Shown here in pieces: positions 7,201-7,941 of a stretch of DNA of 7,941 nt (positions are counted from its first letter, which is position 1; each line of letters begins with the position of its first letter). The notes below the pieces were generated by a model. That model was given only the letters and a program-made list of their open reading frames with translations. It was not told the DNA's origin and ran no database searches. The stretch is taken from contig JAIOTH010000046.1 in assembly GCA_021106915.1 (NCBI GenBank), forward strand, positions 1-7,941, written 5' to 3'. The position numbers were made by a program, and so were the translations under genes. The DNA is from a bacterium (GTDB lineage Bacteria; Patescibacteriota; Patescibacteriia; UBA1558; S5-K13).

Positions 7201-7834
7201 TAGCCGTAACAGATAAATCTTTGACATTTTTATAACCTAAGCCTACTTCAAAATTAGATAAAGTTGTTTCACAATGTGGACAAATATGCATTGATTTATA
7301 ACCCTCATATATTAATCCTTTTTCCCATAACGACTTAAAAACCCACCAAACAGATTCCATATATTCGGGATCCATAGTCTTATAATCATCTTCCATATCC
7401 ACCCAGCGACCAATCATTGGAATAAATTTTTTCCATTCGTCAGCATATTTCATAACAGAATTTTGACAAGATTCATTAAACTTATCAATGCCTACTTTAT
7501 CCTCAATCTCATCTTTAGACTTAATATTTAAATCTTTTTCCACTAAACTCTCTACTGGCAAACCATGACAATCCCAACCCCATTTTCTTTTAACGGAATA
7601 TCCTTGCATAGTTTTATAACGCGGAAAAATATCTTTTAACAAAGAAGCTACAATATGCCCATAATGAGGTAAACCAGTAGCAAAAGGAGGTCCATCGTAA
7701 AAAGAATATTCTCCTTCAGGACTATTTTTTTTAAAAGATTTCTCAAAAATTTGATTATCCTGCCAAAATTTTAAAATTTCTTGTTCTTTTTGAAACAGTT
7801 TTGATTCTTGATTATTTTTTATTTTTTTATCCAT
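4238..7834 (-). CDS. ileS: Isoleucyl-tRNA synthetase with inserted histidine phosphatase domain
   Basis: This enzyme charges tRNA-Ile with isoleucine in the cytoplasm. The class I signature is PHYGH (56-60), GWDCHGLPVE spans 86-95 and KMSKR spans 835-839. The editing (CP1) domain, about 200-400, has TTTPWTLPGN (227-236) and GTGIVHIAPAFGEDD (359-373), so proofreading looks intact. Eight cysteines form two probable zinc sites as in Thermus IleRS: C185/C188 with C442/C445, and C514/C516 with C745/C748. Anticodon-binding helices run from about 875 to 1060 and are followed by a C-terminal domain (about 1060-1198). The HYGH form and GWDCHG motif place it with eukaryote-type (IleS2) enzymes, which are commonly mupirocin-insensitive. 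The 1198 residues exceed the usual ~1,000-1,070 because of a phosphatase domain at about 537-730. The N-terminus fits the family. No Shine-Dalgarno precedes the start. Confidence 0.96.
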   Translation of the reverse strand: MDKKIKNNQESKLFQKEQEILKFWQDNQIFEKSFKKNSPEGEYSFYDGPPFATGLPHYGHIVASLLKDIFPRYKTMQGYSVKRKWGWDCHGLPVESLVEKDLNIKSKDEIEDKVGIDKFNESCQNSVMKYADEWKKFIPMIGRWVDMEDDYKTMDPEYMESVWWVFKSLWEKGLIYEGYKSMHICPHCETTLSNFEVGLGYKNVKDLSVTAKFELISEPGTFVLAWTTTPWTLPGNVALAVGKKMDYVKVKVLDAIKRQSTGELNYINIILSKEIFESLYDRPDTDSLKLACDLVYAHVKKEGEEAVQCPEIIEEFKGSKLIGQKYKPLFNFYSSNEELENIKNGWKIYNADFVTIEDGTGIVHIAPAFGEDDMNLGKKNNLPFVQHVYANGRFTEEMKEFEKMEVKPKEDAQKTDVEIIKYLAKKDLLFEKKKYEHSYPHCWRCDAPLLNYATKSWFVKVIAIKDQIIANNQKVNWVPNNFKDGRMGKWLEGARDWSISRQRYWGSVLPIWKCDCGEIKVIGSISDLQKNATQPLTKIIFVRHGESEKNVLNIKSRTIDKFPLTEKGREEVKKIAKKINDQVDVIISSPTLRTKQTAEILNDKLNVDIVYDDLIIEYDHGEWEDLPREEILKDSNYQEYKKITSLEEKFKFRLGKTGETRAEIAERVRKFIKKVFENYKGQTVLLVSHGGINGSISKFLYNVSLSDFFASEQLEHNNIETFCLDSNGQAFDLHKQNVDKVTIKCKKCNQEMKRIPDVLDCWFESGAMPYASVHYPFENKEWFENNFPADFIAEGQDQTRGWFYTLLVLSTALFDKPAFKNVVVNGMALAEDGKKMSKRLKNYPDPAEMIYKYSADTLRYYLLSSPIVKAGDLCFSEKDLASVHYRYISTLNNVVHFYKMYAQEDDVNFDPEEIEHLLDKWILAKLKELNKNVTSNLDKYEVKKSLDSIGEFILELSTWYVRRSRDRFKNSDKLGIKTLYYIILEFSKLIAPFMPFLAENLYQEMHGQEKSVHLVAWPKAEELTREEIKLLEDMETARKVVEKSHNLRDQAGIKVRQPLAGIEYRFNEKALNDEFEQIIAEEVNIKTVEFNKKLGKDTVKLDTEINLELKKEGDLRELIRNINALRKKAQLTIQDKVDIYYTSEHYDLLALIKDENNTRELKNSVLADHLKQGEVEDCLIEKELKVNEYSVKIALVKV
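5645..6226 (-). other. Histidine phosphatase domain embedded in IleRS
   Basis: Residues about 537-730 of the IleRS form an apparently complete domain of the phosphoglycerate-mutase-like histidine phosphatase superfamily, which removes phosphate through a phosphohistidine intermediate. All hallmarks are present in order: RHGES with nucleophile H544 (543-547), SSPTLRTKQTAEIL (588-601) with phosphate-pocket R593, the acid region EYDHGEWE (617-624, E617), GETRAEIAERV near 658-668, and VSHGG with H689 (687-691). It lies between the CDC and CKKC cysteine pairs of one zinc-binding module, after the short GSISDLQKNATQPL stretch (523-536) that ordinary IleRS proteins also have there. The reading frame is continuous on both sides and base use matches the host gene. 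The substrate is unknown. Boundaries are approximate by about 10 residues. Confidence 0.92.
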
Positions 7835-7849
7835 AATAAAAATTATTTA

Positions 7850-7872
7850 CTAATAACTGATAGCTAATAACT
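7850..7872. repeat. Short direct repeat upstream of ileS
   Basis: CTAATAACT occurs at 7850-7858 and again at 7864-7872, 14 bp apart, with GATAG between. It lies in the ileS leader region. It may be an eroded short tandem repeat or simple-sequence AT-rich DNA. No function is evident. Confidence 0.5.
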
Positions 7873-7883
7873 AACCTAAATAC

Positions 7884-7912
7884 ATTTAACACTAAAACTA
7901 GCAATAAATCAA
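7884..7912 (-). promoter_or_regulatory. Candidate promoter for ileS
   Basis: On the minus strand TTGATT (7907-7912) is separated by 17 bp from TTAAAT (7884-7889), each matching 4 of 6 consensus positions. It would give a leader of about 40-45 nt before the ileS start. The spacing is ideal, but weak matches like these are common in DNA this AT-rich. I see no T-box specifier stem or antiterminator-like structure, the usual control of ileS in Firmicutes. Confidence 0.25.
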
Positions 7913-7941
7913 ATCATTAAAATTAAAATAATAATGATCTA

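Noticed and set aside
7835..7941. T-box riboswitch upstream of ileS
   Set aside because: I could not find the conserved T-box sequence, a specifier stem or a terminator/antiterminator pair in the 107 available bases, although a longer leader beyond the window cannot be excluded.

Overview
The window reads as one end of an AT-rich bacterial contig (well under 35% GC by eye) carrying four complete genes, all on the minus strand. In transcription order they are ileS (7834 to 4238), recO (4227 to 3589), a 676-residue membrane-anchored protein of unknown function (3540 to 1510) and tgt (1244 to 144). Low GC, heavy lysine/asparagine/isoleucine use, poor Shine-Dalgarno sites, a eukaryote-type IleRS and a large cell-surface protein of the DUF11/Ig-like kind together suggest a Candidate Phyla Radiation (Patescibacteria) genome recovered from a metagenome. 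That placement is inference. All four stops are TAA or TAG, and no ORF needs UGA as a sense codon, so the standard bacterial code fits.

Region by region. Bases 1-30 closely match the Illumina TruSeq universal adapter and are probably assembly contamination, which makes position 1 a contig edge. Bases 31-143 are AT-rich non-coding sequence downstream of tgt. Bases 144-1244 encode tRNA-guanine transglycosylase. Bases 1245-1509 hold two different repeats: a 31-bp tandem array directly against the tgt start, and a GC-rich REP-like palindromic element that has a second palindrome lodged inside it. Bases 1510-3540 encode the surface protein. RecO follows after a 48-nt gap, and ileS after a 10-nt gap. 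The last ~107 bases are the ileS upstream region.

ileS and recO are very likely cotranscribed, and the surface gene may be as well. tgt probably has its own promoter because the repeat-filled gap separates it. IleRS and TGT serve tRNA charging and anticodon modification, and RecO serves recombinational repair.

Two points stand out. First, the IleRS contains an apparently complete histidine phosphatase domain (all catalytic motifs present) inserted between the two cysteine pairs of one of its zinc-binding modules. Second, the TGT keeps its catalytic and preQ1-pocket residues, but all four ligands of its structural zinc (Cys, Cys, Cys, His) are replaced in an otherwise gap-free alignment.
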